Assembly: GCF_009770985.1 (NCBI RefSeq)
Contig: NZ_WSRW01000001.1
Span: 744,001-808,000, forward strand
Reading direction: 5' to 3'
DNA length: 64,000 nt
Origin: Mucilaginibacter lacusdianchii
GTDB lineage: Bacteria; Bacteroidota; Bacteroidia; Sphingobacteriales; Sphingobacteriaceae
Below are positions 1-7,829 of this stretch, piece by piece. Both the position numbers and the translations under genes were made by a program. The notes beneath the pieces are model-generated. The model was not told the origin of the DNA, made no database searches, and saw only the letters and a list, made by a program, of their open reading frames with translations. The number at the start of each line of letters is the position of its first letter. Positions within the stretch are counted from its first letter, which is position 1.

Positions 1-2
1 TA

Positions 3-230
3 TTCAAGAACGGTAAGAAAATAACTATCACAGATGCTGATTATTCGCAAAAAGCTGATGCAGAAAAAGCATTGTTGCTTAAACAGTTTTTGGTATCGGC
101 AAAAAGGCAATTAGCATTCACCGCCATCAAAAAGGATCGCTGGCGTTCATTACTTAAGTCAGGAGCTTATTGGTATAGCGAAGATCCGAGCAAAAAAGAT
201 TCATATACAAAAGAGGCTGACCTTACATAA
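3..230 (+). CDS. 3' end of an unrecognised protein (partial)
   Basis: An open frame runs from the window edge to a TAA at 228-230 and encodes 75 residues ending in KEADLT. It is lysine-rich with an amphipathic helical look (ADAEKALLLKQFL) and ends in a WYSEDPSKKDS tail. I do not recognise the family from this fragment. The last codons lie inside the left arm of the terminator hairpin, so the stop codon sits in the hairpin itself. The start is outside the window. Confidence 0.6.
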   Translation, partial: FKNGKKITITDADYSQKADAEKALLLKQFLVSAKRQLAFTAIKKDRWRSLLKSGAYWYSEDPSKKDSYTKEADLT

Positions 231-244
231 GGTCAGCCTCTTTT
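209..244. terminator. Bidirectional terminator between the partial gene and asd
   Basis: A perfect inverted repeat with 17-base arms (209-225 and 228-244) and a 2-base centre is flanked by A-run and T-run, so it can terminate both the rightward partial gene and the leftward asd gene. The rightward gene's stop codon TAA (228-230) is part of the right arm. Confidence 0.85.
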
Positions 245-264
245 CAAAATCTTAACTCAAATAA

Positions 265-1272
265 TTACGCTTCTACAGCCTGACCAATCAAGTTTTTAGC
301 TACCAGATACTCGGCAATTTGCACAGCGTTGGTGGCGGCACCTTTACGCAGATTGTCTGACACGATCCAGGCGTTTAATGTATTCGGCTGCGTTTCATCA
401 CGGCGAATACGACCAACAAATACATCGTCCTTTTCATGAGCATCCAGCGGCATTGGGTATTTCAGATTGGCTACATCGTCAACCACTACCACGCCGGGCG
501 CTTTAGTTAAGATGTCACGTACTTCATTCAGTTCAAAATCGTTTTCGAACTCAATATTTACCGACTCGGAGTGACCACCCATTACCGGGATACGAACAGT
601 AGTGGCCGTTACGCGGATACTGTTATCACCCATAATTTTTTTGGTTTCCAGTATCATTTTCATTTCCTCTTTGGTGTAACCGTTCTCGGTAAATACGTCG
701 ATGTGCGGTAACACGTTCAGGTCAATTTGATATGGGTAAGCTTTAGGGCCTTCAATACCTTTACGCTCGTTAAACAACTGGTCAACCGCCTTAACGCCGG
801 TACCGGTTACCGATTGGTAAGTTGATACTACTACGCGTTTAATTTTATATTGATCGTGCAGTGGTTTTAAAGCCACTACCATTTGTATGGTTGAGCAATT
901 AGGGTTGGCGATGATTTTATCATCAGCAGTTAATACATCGGCATTTACTTCGGGCACTACCAATTTTTTGGTTGGGTCCATACGCCAGGCCGATGAATTG
1001 TCAATTACGGTTACGCCAGCTTCTGCAAACAGCGGAGCCTGCTCCAATGAAGTGCTTCCACCCGCCGAAAATAAGGCTACATCGGGCTTTTGCTTTATCG
1101 CATCCTCAACAGAAACCACCTTGTATTGCTTACCCTTGTAAGTAACTTCTTTACCTACACTTTTAGCTGAAGCAACGGGAATTAACTCTGTTACCGGAAA
1201 GTTGCGTTCTTCCAGAACCTGCAACATTTTGGTACCTACCAGGCCGGTAGCACCTACAACTGCGACTTTCAT
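265..1272 (-). CDS. asd: Aspartate-semialdehyde dehydrogenase
   Basis: This cytoplasmic enzyme reduces aspartyl-4-phosphate to aspartate semialdehyde with NADPH, the branch point to lysine/diaminopimelate, threonine and methionine. The 335-residue length is normal. The N-terminal Rossmann motif GATGLVG (7-13) binds NADP, the catalytic cysteine is C126 in NPNCST, and the acid/base histidine is H234 in GGHSES. The start ATG is preceded by a TATATTTG promoter box about 40 bases upstream. It is a single-gene unit convergent with the preceding partial gene. Confidence 0.97.
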   Translation of the reverse strand: MKVAVVGATGLVGTKMLQVLEERNFPVTELIPVASAKSVGKEVTYKGKQYKVVSVEDAIKQKPDVALFSAGGSTSLEQAPLFAEAGVTVIDNSSAWRMDPTKKLVVPEVNADVLTADDKIIANPNCSTIQMVVALKPLHDQYKIKRVVVSTYQSVTGTGVKAVDQLFNERKGIEGPKAYPYQIDLNVLPHIDVFTENGYTKEEMKMILETKKIMGDNSIRVTATTVRIPVMGGHSESVNIEFENDFELNEVRDILTKAPGVVVVDDVANLKYPMPLDAHEKDDVFVGRIRRDETQPNTLNAWIVSDNLRKGAATNAVQIAEYLVAKNLIGQAVEA

Positions 1273-1310
1273 TGTTTTACTTATACTTTAATTTTTAAAT
1301 ACTTGAATTT

Positions 1311-1318
1311 CAAATATA
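1311..1318 (-). promoter_or_regulatory. -7 box of asd promoter
   Basis: Read on the minus strand this is TATATTTG, an exact match to the Bacteroidota TAnnTTTG -7 element, about 40 bases upstream of the asd start. No convincing -33 TTTG was found. Confidence 0.55.
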
Positions 1319-1438
1319 CATATTTTTAGTAAATGCCTTAATGTATATAGAATTAATGGAGTAATTCTGTAAGCTAACATAGGTGTTACAGACTTGTAAA
1401 AGTACTGCATAAGTAAAAGGATTTACTAGCGGTTTTTA

Positions 1439-1446
1439 TACATTTG
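1439..1446 (+). promoter_or_regulatory. -7 box of tdh promoter
   Basis: TACATTTG matches the Bacteroidota TAnnTTTG element. It decides the tdh start: an upstream in-frame TTG at 1444 lies inside this box and so cannot be translated, leaving ATG 1471 as the start with a leader of roughly 20 bases. Confidence 0.55.
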
Positions 1447-1470
1447 CGCCCTGTAACCGTATCAACAAGC

Positions 1471-2427
1471 ATGAGCGAAAAAATATTAATTATCGGCGCA
1501 AATGGCCAAATAGGAACAGAATTGGTAACTACCTTACGCGGCATACACGGCGCCGAACAGGTTATCGCTTCCGACATCAACAATCCCGCTTATGCTATAC
1601 GGCACAGCGGCCCTTTCGAGTTTGCCAACGTACTGGATAAAGATAACCTGCACCACTTGTTTCAGAAGCACCAACCCACACAGGTTTATTTGCTGGCTGC
1701 CATTTTATCTGCAACTGGCGAACAAAAACCTAAACTAGCCTGGGATTTGAACATGAACGGTTTGCTTCATGTGCTCGATTTAGCAGTAGAGTTCAATGTA
1801 GCTAAAGTTTTCTGGCCAAGCTCTATTGCTGTATTTGGTCCTAACTCACCCAAGCAAAATACGCCGCAGTATTGCGTAATGGATCCTAACACGGTTTACG
1901 GATTTAGTAAACTAGCCGGCGAACGCTGGTGCGAGTATTACCATGCCAAATACGGTTTGGATGTGCGCAGCATACGTTACCCGGGTATCATCAGCTGGAA
2001 AGCAGCCCCGGGCGGCGGCACCACCGATTATGCCATTCACATTTTTCATGAAGCGCTGAAAACCGGCACTTATGAAAGCTTTTTATCGGCCAATACTATG
2101 CTGCCAATGATGTATATGGATGATGCCATTCGCGCTACTATCAGTTTGATGGATGCGCCTGCCGAAAACATCAGCATCCGCTCCAGCTATAATTTAGCCG
2201 GCATTAGCTTTACGCCTGAGCAACTGGCGGAAAAAGTAAAAGAACATATGCCCGAGTTTACCATCACCTATGCCGACAATGATCCGCGACAGGCTATTGC
2301 CGATAGCTGGCCGCAATCTATTGACGACAGTACCGCACAGCGCGACTGGAACTGGCAGCCGGAGTATGATATCAACGCACTGGCAGATACTATGTTGAAA
2401 AACCTGAAGAATACATTAGTTTTGTAG
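1471..2427 (+). CDS. tdh: L-threonine 3-dehydrogenase, short-chain (SDR/epimerase) type
   Basis: It oxidises L-threonine to 2-amino-3-oxobutyrate with NAD, the first step of the route completed by Kbl (10477-11667). The protein has 318 residues from ATG 1471. Visible features are the NAD-binding GANGQIG (9-15), a serine pair in WPSSIAVFGP, the YxxxK catalytic pair Y143/K147 in TVYGFSK, and the family-specific stretch around YPGIISWKAAPGGGTTDYA. These match the SDR-type threonine dehydrogenases of Flavobacterium rather than the zinc-dependent MDR type. The alternative is a generic NAD-dependent epimerase, but the substrate-specific motifs make that unlikely. Confidence 0.92.
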   Translation: MSEKILIIGANGQIGTELVTTLRGIHGAEQVIASDINNPAYAIRHSGPFEFANVLDKDNLHHLFQKHQPTQVYLLAAILSATGEQKPKLAWDLNMNGLLHVLDLAVEFNVAKVFWPSSIAVFGPNSPKQNTPQYCVMDPNTVYGFSKLAGERWCEYYHAKYGLDVRSIRYPGIISWKAAPGGGTTDYAIHIFHEALKTGTYESFLSANTMLPMMYMDDAIRATISLMDAPAENISIRSSYNLAGISFTPEQLAEKVKEHMPEFTITYADNDPRQAIADSWPQSIDDSTAQRDWNWQPEYDINALADTMLKNLKNTLVL

Positions 2428-2510
2428 TTGATTTGAACGGATGTGATGAACAGTTGTTTATAAAGCATCTGAAACTTATTAACTACTAACAAATAACCAC
2501 TTACGATACA

Positions 2511-3236
2511 ATGGGAAGAGCTTTTGAATTCCGTAAAGAAAGAAAATTTAAACGCTGGGCTAAAATGGCCGTACAATTTACCCGCTTAGGTAAAGAGATT
2601 GTAATGGCCGTTAAAGATGGCGGACCACACCCTGAAACCAACTCGCGCCTGCGTACGGCTATGCAAAATGCCAAAGCCGTAAACATGCCGAAAGACCGTG
2701 TAGAGGCAGCCATTAAACGTGCATCCAGCAAAGACGAGAAAGATTACGAAGAAATTGTATACGAAGGGTATGCGCCACATGGCGTAGCCGTACTGGTAGA
2801 AACCGCTACCGATAACACCAATCGTACCGTGGCCAACGTACGCAGCTACTTCACTAAAGTAAGTGGCACTTTAGGTAAAACCGGCTCATTAGATTTTGTA
2901 TTTTCCCGTAAATCAGTTTTCCGCTTTGAACCAGGCGAGCGCGATTTGGAAGAACTGGAGTTTGAACTAATTGATGCAGGTTTAGAAGAACTGTTTGTAG
3001 AAACTGATGAAGAAGGCAAAGACATTGCCGTACTGCACGCCGCTTATGAAGACTTTGGTAAAATGCAAAAGACTTTGGAAGCCATGGGTATTGAATTGAA
3101 ATCGGCCAAGTTGGAGCGCATTCCATTATCTACCACCGAAATTAGCGAAGAAGATGCAGCGGATGTGTTGAAACTAATTGACAAATTAGAGGAAGACGAC
3201 GACGTGCAGGCCGTGTATCATAACATGGCTGAGTAA
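2511..3236 (+). CDS. YebC/PmpR family regulatory protein
   Basis: This 241-residue protein belongs to the YebC/TACO1 family, whose members are known as DNA-binding regulators or as translation factors that ease ribosome stalling at proline runs. The N-terminus MGRAFEFRKERKFKRW and the block GGPHPETNSRLRTA with AKAVNMPKDRVEAAIKRA are hallmark positions. The acidic C-terminus (EEDDDVQAVYHNMAE) is also typical. It lies alone, 83 bases after tdh. Which of the two proposed functions applies cannot be told from sequence. Confidence 0.93.
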   Translation: MGRAFEFRKERKFKRWAKMAVQFTRLGKEIVMAVKDGGPHPETNSRLRTAMQNAKAVNMPKDRVEAAIKRASSKDEKDYEEIVYEGYAPHGVAVLVETATDNTNRTVANVRSYFTKVSGTLGKTGSLDFVFSRKSVFRFEPGERDLEELEFELIDAGLEELFVETDEEGKDIAVLHAAYEDFGKMQKTLEAMGIELKSAKLERIPLSTTEISEEDAADVLKLIDKLEEDDDVQAVYHNMAE

Positions 3237-3301
3237 GTTTGTTTTAGAGCCGGGAAATCAGAAACAAGACTTCAATCTACCTGTTTCCTTTAATAATAAA
3301 C

Positions 3302-3382
3302 TTGTCATTGCGAGGAACGAAGCAATCCCGTCACATGGATAAGCAAGCGACGGGATTGCCACGCTATCGCTCGCAATGACAA
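3302..3382. repeat. 81-bp palindromic intergenic repeat, copy 1
   Basis: The element has perfect 13-base terminal inverted repeats (3302-3314 and 3370-3382) beginning TTGTCATTGCGAG. A second copy with the same ends and similar interior is at 15570-15649. It sits between two genes, carries no open frame, and resembles small non-autonomous palindromic repeats spread through many genomes. Confidence 0.85.
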
Positions 3383-3444
3383 TGTTCTGGTAAGTTCAAT
3401 TATTACAAGTTCGAAATTGAACATTCGAAATTCAAAATCATACC

Positions 3445-4449
3445 ATGCTGTTTGAAGAGTTTTTTAAAAAGAAGAAAATAAGCCTTATTGCCTTGGAACA
3501 GGGCGAGCCGGCACTTTTTTCGGAATTTAAGGAACACTATGAACAGATGGGCGAAAAAAGCTTTGACCACACCAAAAAATACTGGTTCAATAAACTGCGC
3601 CGCCTATATCCACTGCCACCAGAGGTAAAAGCCGAAAAGTCGCGCATGGAAAACCAAGTAGCCGAACAAACTGTAGCGGATACCTTAACGGAGCCAACAC
3701 CGCGTGATGCTGCACCTAAACTGGACTTTAAACCTAAGTTTAAAGCAGGAACTACAGCACCTGTAAAACCGGCTGAGGATGTACCAGTAGAAAATGTACC
3801 CACTACGCCAAGCGCACCAACCGAGCAGAAAGCAACCGCAGAAAATGAAGCACCAGTAACGCCTGCGCCTAAATTAGGTTTTAAACCTAAATTTAAAGCT
3901 GCACCAGCCAAGCCAGTGGAAGAAACGCCAGCTGAGTTACCTCCAGCAGCCGAGGTACCTGCTGTTACACCCGCAGAAAATACTGAGAAGCCAGCAGCAA
4001 AAACAACATCAGCTACGCCAAAGCCAGCTTACAAACCGCGCTTTCAAGCCAAAAACATAGTCCCTAAGGCAGCGACTGAGATACCAACGCAGACCGACAG
4101 TGCAGATACTACAGAACAAGTACCTAAAGCATCAACGGTAATAGAGTCATCCGAAGCAGAGATTGCAGATGACACTGCTGCGCCATCTGCAGAGGCTCCA
4201 TCAACGCCCCAGATGGGTTTCAAACCTCGTTTCAAAGCACCGGTACCGCCCAAGGTTGTAGAAGAAACAAAAGCAGAGCCTGAGGTAACACCACAGCCTG
4301 CCGTACAAGAAGATCCGATACAGGAAAATAATATATCTGTACCATCCGAATCTGATGTTCCATCACCTGAAACACCTGCAACCAAGCCCGCATATAAACC
4401 CAGGTTTAATCCTAAACTGATTAAACCTAAGCCACCTGAACAGGAATAA
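3445..4449 (+). CDS. Unknown protein with five KPxF repeats
   Basis: I do not recognise this 334-residue protein. Residues 1-65 look folded and are rich in charged and aromatic residues (FEEFFKKKK, KKYWFNKLRRLYPLPPE). The rest is a proline/alanine/threonine/glutamate-rich, probably disordered region interrupted by five copies of a short motif with consensus P-K-x-x-F/Y-K-P-K/R-F at 91-101, 142-152, 192-202, 255-265 and 313-323, spaced 50-63 residues. There is no signal peptide or membrane segment. The layout, a small head plus evenly spaced short linear motifs, suggests a multivalent binding partner, but the partner is unknown. It ends nine bases before the convergent esterase gene. Confidence 0.85.
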   Translation: MLFEEFFKKKKISLIALEQGEPALFSEFKEHYEQMGEKSFDHTKKYWFNKLRRLYPLPPEVKAEKSRMENQVAEQTVADTLTEPTPRDAAPKLDFKPKFKAGTTAPVKPAEDVPVENVPTTPSAPTEQKATAENEAPVTPAPKLGFKPKFKAAPAKPVEETPAELPPAAEVPAVTPAENTEKPAAKTTSATPKPAYKPRFQAKNIVPKAATEIPTQTDSADTTEQVPKASTVIESSEAEIADDTAAPSAEAPSTPQMGFKPRFKAPVPPKVVEETKAEPEVTPQPAVQEDPIQENNISVPSESDVPSPETPATKPAYKPRFNPKLIKPKPPEQE

Positions 4450-4458
4450 TTATAATTA

Positions 4459-5262
4459 TTACTTTTTGGTATGACTAAACAGCCAACTGAATAGTTCCGG
4501 CTCGGCGAAAGCGTTATCCCAACTGTTATGGTTGGCGTTGGGGTAAACCGTATACTTAGGGTCGCCACCTGCATTTTTAATGGCCTGTACCATCGTTTCG
4601 GAATTAACAATTGGCACAACATCATCCTTGGCGCCATGAAACACCCACATAGGTACACGTTTGGCAACCTTTTTTGCCGTTTCAGCACTACCTCCACCAC
4701 ATATGGCAAAAGCAGCTGCAAACACTTTAGGCTTGCGCCTCAACAGCTCAAACGTTCCCATTCCGCCCATAGACAAACCGCCTACATACACCTGATGTTT
4801 ATTTACGTAAGGTTGATGAAGCAAATCGGACAATAAGCCCTGCAAAGCATGCATGGCTTTGGTTGGCTTGCCGCCTTTTTGGAAACTAAATGTTCTGGCA
4901 GGATTGGTAGCGGTAGCTGGTTTGATTTCCACGTTTGACCAGTAGCTATCCTGAGGGCATTGCGGAAACACCACAATAACTTGGTGCTTTTGCCGGAATG
5001 CCGGATCCAGAAAAGTTTTAGCGCCGTGTGTTAACTGGGCTTCATTATTGTTGCCCCGCTCGCCCGAACCATGTAAAACCAGCAGCAAAGGGTATTTTTT
5101 TGTAGCGTCAAAGTTTTCGGGGAGCAATACACGGTAAGCTAGTGTATCTCCTTTGGCTTGATATACCTCTTTACGGTAATCGGCTACGGTTTGTGCAAAT
5201 GAAAGTGACTGTATGCCTGATAGAGAAATAAGCAATACAATTACAAAGGTTAGCTTTTTCAT
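4459..5262 (-). CDS. Secreted alpha/beta hydrolase (esterase-like)
   Basis: The 267-residue protein begins with a signal peptide (about residues 1-23, ending SFAQ), so it is likely exported. It shows the alpha/beta hydrolase order: oxyanion segment LVLHGSGERG, nucleophile serine in GGLSMGGMGTFE, an acid in FHGAKDDVVP, and histidine in NANHNSWDNAF. This layout fits the prolyl-oligopeptidase/feruloyl-esterase-like subgroup often linked to polysaccharide breakdown in Bacteroidota, but the substrate cannot be named. It is convergent with the KPxF-repeat gene. Confidence 0.85.
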   Translation of the reverse strand: MKKLTFVIVLLISLSGIQSLSFAQTVADYRKEVYQAKGDTLAYRVLLPENFDATKKYPLLLVLHGSGERGNNNEAQLTHGAKTFLDPAFRQKHQVIVVFPQCPQDSYWSNVEIKPATATNPARTFSFQKGGKPTKAMHALQGLLSDLLHQPYVNKHQVYVGGLSMGGMGTFELLRRKPKVFAAAFAICGGGSAETAKKVAKRVPMWVFHGAKDDVVPIVNSETMVQAIKNAGGDPKYTVYPNANHNSWDNAFAEPELFSWLFSHTKK

Positions 5263-5327
5263 AGATAGAAACAGGTAAAATAATAGGCATACGAATATGC
5301 AATTATTTTACCTGTTCGTCCAATTTA

Positions 5328-5417
5328 TTACTCAGCCAGTTGAATTTTAGCTTTCTTGCTAACGTTTACCGGTTGAGGCACTTTTACATAATAGCCAGTG
5401 CCATCATACTCGCGTTT
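5328..5417 (-). pseudogene. Orphan 3' end of a trhO gene
   Basis: On the minus strand this segment encodes KREYDGTGYYVKVPQPVNVSKKAKIQLAE followed by a stop, nearly the same as the last residues of the intact trhO gene (6786-7733), which ends PVNVTKKSKV. Over about 64 aligned bases I count roughly nine differences, most at codon third positions. Upstream of the match the frame hits a stop at once. The tail differs in its final residues, so this is a second allele of the gene end, not a simple local copy. The AT-rich glycosyltransferase gene lies between the two copies. Confidence 0.8.
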
Positions 5418-5463
5418 TCAAACTAAAAACATGATATCAAGTCAGTGGCACCAATACCGAACA

Positions 5464-6549
5464 TTACATCTTCTTAACCAAATTAACACTATGATGTTCT
5501 GCCTGTAAAAAAACATGCTCATGCTTATCCCTAAGCAACATACTTACTACAGCATGAGGTGTTAAATAGTGCGAATAGTAGTCGTCTACATTTTTTCTTA
5601 AAATAGCGATTTCATTTTCCGATAAATTGAAAGCATAAGAAATTAAATCACTTAAATCATCTTTATCTTTAAATATTAATGCATTGATATGATGTTTTAG
5701 AGGAGGGGAAAATAGTTGCGCGTAAGTATCTTGTAATATAGGTATGCACCCTACAGACATTGCTTCCACTATATTATGTGAAAACGGCATCACTACTCCA
5801 GGAACAGCAAAAAAGTAATTAAATTTAACTAATGTACTTCTCAACGCTTCTGCAGGAATGCCTTTTTCATTACTTTTTATGATGACAACCTCACTATTAG
5901 GAGATTTTGCTAAGTATATATTTAAATCCTCTAAGCCGTGAACTTCTGTATTTAAACAAGTATTCTCAATAACATTCAAAACCTCTATCCTTGATAAAAT
6001 ATTAAATACCCCGTCATGAGATATCTTACTATATAATTGTTTATCAAAGTTGCCTAAAAGTAGTATTGAATTAATACGCTCTTGAGACCGGTCAATTGGT
6101 ATATTCCATAGATTTTTATAATACAATGCAGGATGCTGAGATATTGGGATATAATAACTTTTTCGTTTTTGTTGCTGTTTTAATAAACTTTCAAAATAAT
6201 TTGCACTCAATACATCTCTGCCAATTGTTATAAGATTAGACCGCTCCTTTATGTTTACTAAATCCTTAAAGATAACTAACTTATCTTTCAAGATATAAGA
6301 TGCATATAGCTCTTTACTTATTTGATTTACTAACGAAAACTTTTTAGGCAAGTATATTGTAAACCCTTCAAGTTTTAAGAATTTGAGTAATGTATATAAG
6401 TATCTATTGTAAACATTACTTTGTATATCAATAAAAATACTCTTTTTACTTACGCCTTTTTCAAGTGCTTTTGAGTAGTTGATGTAAGTCTTAATGCCAG
6501 CAATGTATTGTCTTAAAGTATAAGCTTTTAACTTGAGTGATCGTAACAT
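5464..6549 (-). CDS. Putative GT-B glycosyltransferase, AT-rich and probably acquired
   Basis: The 361-residue product lacks a signal peptide. Its C-terminal half carries a pattern typical of GT-B/exostosin-like transferases, with the segment PFSHNIVEAMSVGCIPI at 255-271 followed by a short helix-rich tail, which suggests a nucleotide-sugar binding site. The N-terminal half has basic and aromatic residues but no motif I recognise. The gene and its flanks are visibly richer in A and T than neighbouring genes and use codons such as AAT, TTA and ATA heavily. Together with the duplicated trhO tail on its far side this points to horizontal transfer. The sugar and acceptor are unknown. Confidence 0.7.
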   Translation of the reverse strand: MLRSLKLKAYTLRQYIAGIKTYINYSKALEKGVSKKSIFIDIQSNVYNRYLYTLLKFLKLEGFTIYLPKKFSLVNQISKELYASYILKDKLVIFKDLVNIKERSNLITIGRDVLSANYFESLLKQQQKRKSYYIPISQHPALYYKNLWNIPIDRSQERINSILLLGNFDKQLYSKISHDGVFNILSRIEVLNVIENTCLNTEVHGLEDLNIYLAKSPNSEVVIIKSNEKGIPAEALRSTLVKFNYFFAVPGVVMPFSHNIVEAMSVGCIPILQDTYAQLFSPPLKHHINALIFKDKDDLSDLISYAFNLSENEIAILRKNVDDYYSHYLTPHAVVSMLLRDKHEHVFLQAEHHSVNLVKKM

Positions 6550-6716
6550 ATCAACCTTAGTATATCAATTATAAGTCAAATGAATCTATATCATTCTCTT
6601 TGCTAAAGGTAGATATTTAAGAATTCCAGAGGAAATAAATCCGGTTTGTTTCAAAATTAGTAATCTATAAGAACAATGGTATTTTTAATAATATATTAAA
6701 AATACACAAAGAATAA

Positions 6717-6742
6717 AAGCGCTTTAAATAACTAAAGCGCTT
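6717..6742 (-). terminator. Terminator of trhO
   Basis: Ten-base arms (6717-6726 and 6733-6742) pair around a six-base loop. On the minus strand the hairpin is followed by a T-rich run. It lies about 45 bases beyond the trhO stop codon. Confidence 0.65.
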
Positions 6743-6785
6743 CTCTATGTTTTAAGAATATAAAATTAACCTCTTATTCCGCCAA

Positions 6786-7733
6786 CTACACCTTGCTTTT
6801 CTTAGTCACGTTTACCGGTTGAGGTACTTTTACATAATAGCCAGTACCGTCGTACTCGCGCTTGCGCGGATGTGTTTGGCAGGTATCTGAGCAGCAACCT
6901 TCCATTTTCCAGCCACACTCGTCGCACTGGGTAAAATGCTCGTTACACTCGGGGTTGGCGCAATTAATCATTTTATCGGTAGTTTTGCCACAGTTAAAAC
7001 AGGTAGAGATCACCGTAGGATTAACCTGATTTACATCAACCGTCAATCGGTTATCAAATACGTAACATTTACCTTCAAAATCCTGACCGCCTACTTCTTT
7101 ACCATATTTAATGATACCGCCGTGCAGCTGGTATACATTCTCAAAACCTTCGTGCAACAATAAGGCTGAGGCTTTTTCGCATTTAATGCCACCGGTACAG
7201 TAGGTCAATATCTTTTTATCTTTAAACTGAGCCAGTTCATTGATTTTGGCCGGAAAATCACGAAAGTTTTCAATATTCAGCGTAACAGCATTTTTAAACT
7301 TACCTACCGAATGCTCGTAGTTAGAACGTACGTCTAGGATAACCACATCATCACGGTCCTTCATTGCCAAAAACTCAGCCGGCTCCAAATGCTTACCGGT
7401 TTGTTTTTGCGGATTAATCATGTTGGGATCACGCAGACCGGAGTGTACAATTTCGGATTTGTAGCGTACATGCATTTTCACAAACGACGGCTCATCTACC
7501 TCGTCAATCTTGAAATCGGTTTTCGCAAAACGCTCGTCGGCATGTACGGCATCCATGTAAGCTTTGCAAGCTTCGGGTGTACCCGATATCGTACCGTTCA
7601 AGCCTTCATCAGCAACGATAATGCGTCCGGTTAAATTTAAACTTTTACAGAATCTGAGATGATCGGCAGCAAATTGCTCCGCATCAGTTATTGTTGAATA
7701 ACAATAATAAAGTAGGGTGTTATATTTTGCCAT
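6786..7733 (-). CDS. trhO: tRNA uridine-34 hydroxylase (rhodanese-like) TrhO
   Basis: TrhO makes 5-hydroxyuridine at the wobble position of certain tRNAs using oxygen. From ATG 7733 the protein has 315 residues. Order of features: N-terminal acylphosphatase-like domain (about 1-100), rhodanese domain with the active-site loop YCTGGIKC (C179 and C185), and a C-terminal cysteine-rich zinc-binding region (CFNCG, CDECGWKMEGCC). An upstream start at 7754 would add seven residues; the MAKYNTLLYYC start fits the family better. A diverged duplicate of its 3' end lies 1.4 kb downstream. Confidence 0.93.
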   Translation of the reverse strand: MAKYNTLLYYCYSTITDAEQFAADHLRFCKSLNLTGRIIVADEGLNGTISGTPEACKAYMDAVHADERFAKTDFKIDEVDEPSFVKMHVRYKSEIVHSGLRDPNMINPQKQTGKHLEPAEFLAMKDRDDVVILDVRSNYEHSVGKFKNAVTLNIENFRDFPAKINELAQFKDKKILTYCTGGIKCEKASALLLHEGFENVYQLHGGIIKYGKEVGGQDFEGKCYVFDNRLTVDVNQVNPTVISTCFNCGKTTDKMINCANPECNEHFTQCDECGWKMEGCCSDTCQTHPRKREYDGTGYYVKVPQPVNVTKKSKV

Positions 7734-7772
7734 AATACATCGATACTGCTTCAAACAGCGTTAAATGAGCGG

Positions 7773-7780
7773 CAAAGATA
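7773..7780 (-). promoter_or_regulatory. -7 box of trhO promoter
   Basis: On the minus strand this reads TATCTTTG, matching TAnnTTTG, about 40 bases before the chosen trhO start. Confidence 0.5.
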
Positions 7781-7829
7781 CAGATTTTTTTGATGTGCAG
7801 ATGTAGGTGTACATCTGCACATTGTCAGG

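Noticed and set aside
4044..4721. A 225-residue open frame on the minus strand overlapping the KPxF-repeat gene
   Set aside because: It is the shadow of the repeat gene and the esterase; the composition (many Ser/Thr/Ala/Gly) comes from the antisense of low-complexity sequence.
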